Assembly (NCBI GenBank): GCA_032718475.1
Contig: JAUCBJ010002693.1
Location: forward strand, 1-64,000
Length of the DNA stretch: 64,000 nucleotides
Source: Nemertoderma westbladi
Lineage: Eukaryota > Xenacoelomorpha > Nemertodermatida > Nemertodermatidae
Direction of reading: 5' to 3'
The notes under the pieces are model-generated. The model worked only from the letters and a program-made list of their open reading frames with translations. It had not been told where the DNA came from and did no database searches. Below are positions 63,045 through 64,000 of the stretch, piece by piece; within the stretch, counting starts at the first letter, position 1; the number at the start of each line of letters is the position of its first letter. The position numbers and the translations under genes are program-made.

Positions 63045-64000
63045 ATGGTGACGAACATATTGCCACTCTTAAAGGTAAACTTTCCCAATGTGATTTGTGA
63101 AGAGACTTGCATAGTATGTGGAACAAGAAGAAGTGTGCAGAAAGATGAAGTGGAAAATTTCTACTACAATCTACATGCATCTACTGATGGAGTGGATCAG
63201 CATGCATTCTTAATTTGCCTGGGTGACTTTAATGCAAGTCTACATCACTCATCTATATTTCATACTGGACCAAGTGGTCACACGTCCCAGATATACCATA
63301 TTCTGTTTCGTGGGAACGAAACAGGAGCTCTATTCTGTACAAGACTGAAGTATATTTGCACTTCCACCCTTATCCAGGTATTACCTATTATTGTGGCCAA
63401 GGTAAGACTTAGTCACCACGCTAGCAGAATTGGCAAGGAATGACTGGTCATCTTTGTTGCAACAGCCCAGTTGTGAGATCCAGCTTCACACTACAGTTGA
63501 ACAACAGGTATGAGGTTCTCGCCTCTGAGGCGGCAAATCACTGCGTGGGCTATACAGCCTTTACAGAAGCAGTTAATTTAGCAGCTGCTGAAACAGATCC
63601 TGTATACCCTCGAAACAGGAAATAGCCCCCCCCCCCGCACTGATCACAGAATTCAGAAGTGCCGAAATGACCTCAAATGGCGCAGAATAAGTCCCGCCGA
63701 CTAGGGCACACGAAGACAGACAATGCTAAAGGAGCTTATCAATAAGTAGGGCCGAGGTTGATGCCATTAACGCTGATGATAGCAGGCAATCAGCTCAGGC
63801 ATAGCAATCAGTAAACCTGCTCACTGGGAGGAAAGCCAACCAACCACCAAGGTTAATGCTGAATCTCCTGAACTCCTCAATTATGGTTGGAAGGCCTACT
63901 TTGAGAAGCAGCTTCCAAACATAACAGGGTATTGCCTGATAACTTTGAGGTACATCGTGTATCTGATTCTGTGCTCACAGATATCCACATCTCATTTGCT
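63045..64000 (+). mobile_element. LINE endonuclease-to-RT fragment running off the window
   Basis: Frames at 63045-63443 and 63440-63625 encode VENFYYNLHASTDGVDQHAF with LICLGDFNASL (endonuclease G-D-F-N-A), then FTLQLNNRYEVLASE and YPRNRK, the usual order in RTE-like LINEs. It is broken by frameshifts, and related to the fragment at 48040-48640 on the opposite strand. It continues beyond the right edge. Confidence 0.75.

Overview
The window is animal nuclear DNA: AT-rich, intron-containing, and full of retrotransposons, MITEs, SINEs and minisatellites. The only host gene I can support is the 3' half of a large extracellular-matrix gene of the FRAS1/FREM2 family on the + strand. Gene content, the BEL/Pao elements and a recurring TAGGCCTA octamer suit a marine invertebrate, possibly a non-vertebrate deuterostome. 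The species cannot be fixed from sequence alone.

Host gene. Fourteen exons between 4276 and 44945 (2325 coding bases) join in a consistent phase. They encode the end of the last CSPG repeat, five Calx-beta domains (two exons each) and the start of the cysteine-containing region that follows them. The gene begins upstream of the window. I find no further exon after 44945, so the next intron exceeds 19 kb or the gene is broken there.

Element 1 (4589-18893, + strand) is a complete BEL/Pao LTR retrotransposon of 14.3 kb lying in the intron between the first two exons. It has LTRs of about 1.59 kb and a 5-bp target duplication. Internally it carries a small ORF overlapping the gag start, gag-protease, pol in the -1 frame, a repeat-rich spacer, and two extra reading frames after pol. 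Those two are in the same frame, separated by one TGA. They appear to contain an RNase D/WRN-like 3'-5' exonuclease fold followed by a zinc-knuckle protein. The element also repeats two kinds of predicted RNA hairpin: a GNRA-capped hairpin at nine sites in LTRs and coding regions, and a cUUCGg-capped hairpin six times per LTR.

Element 2 (50293-61735, - strand) is a different BEL/Pao family and a deletion derivative. It keeps an intact 1275-codon gag-protease frame, has lost RT, most of RNase H and integrase, and keeps a degraded post-pol zinc-knuckle ORF resembling that of element 1. It abuts a LINE reverse transcriptase frame.

Rest of the window. A 22-bp palindromic satellite fills 1-748. 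There is a 305-bp foldback element, three hAT-like MITEs, tRNA-derived SINEs (two of them fused into a 121-bp-arm palindrome), several LINE fragments, a dispersed repeat bearing a poly-G run, and minisatellites of 21/22 bp and 41 bp. The 21/22-bp array begins exactly at the splice donor of exon 41823-41944 and repeats that donor sequence dozens of times.
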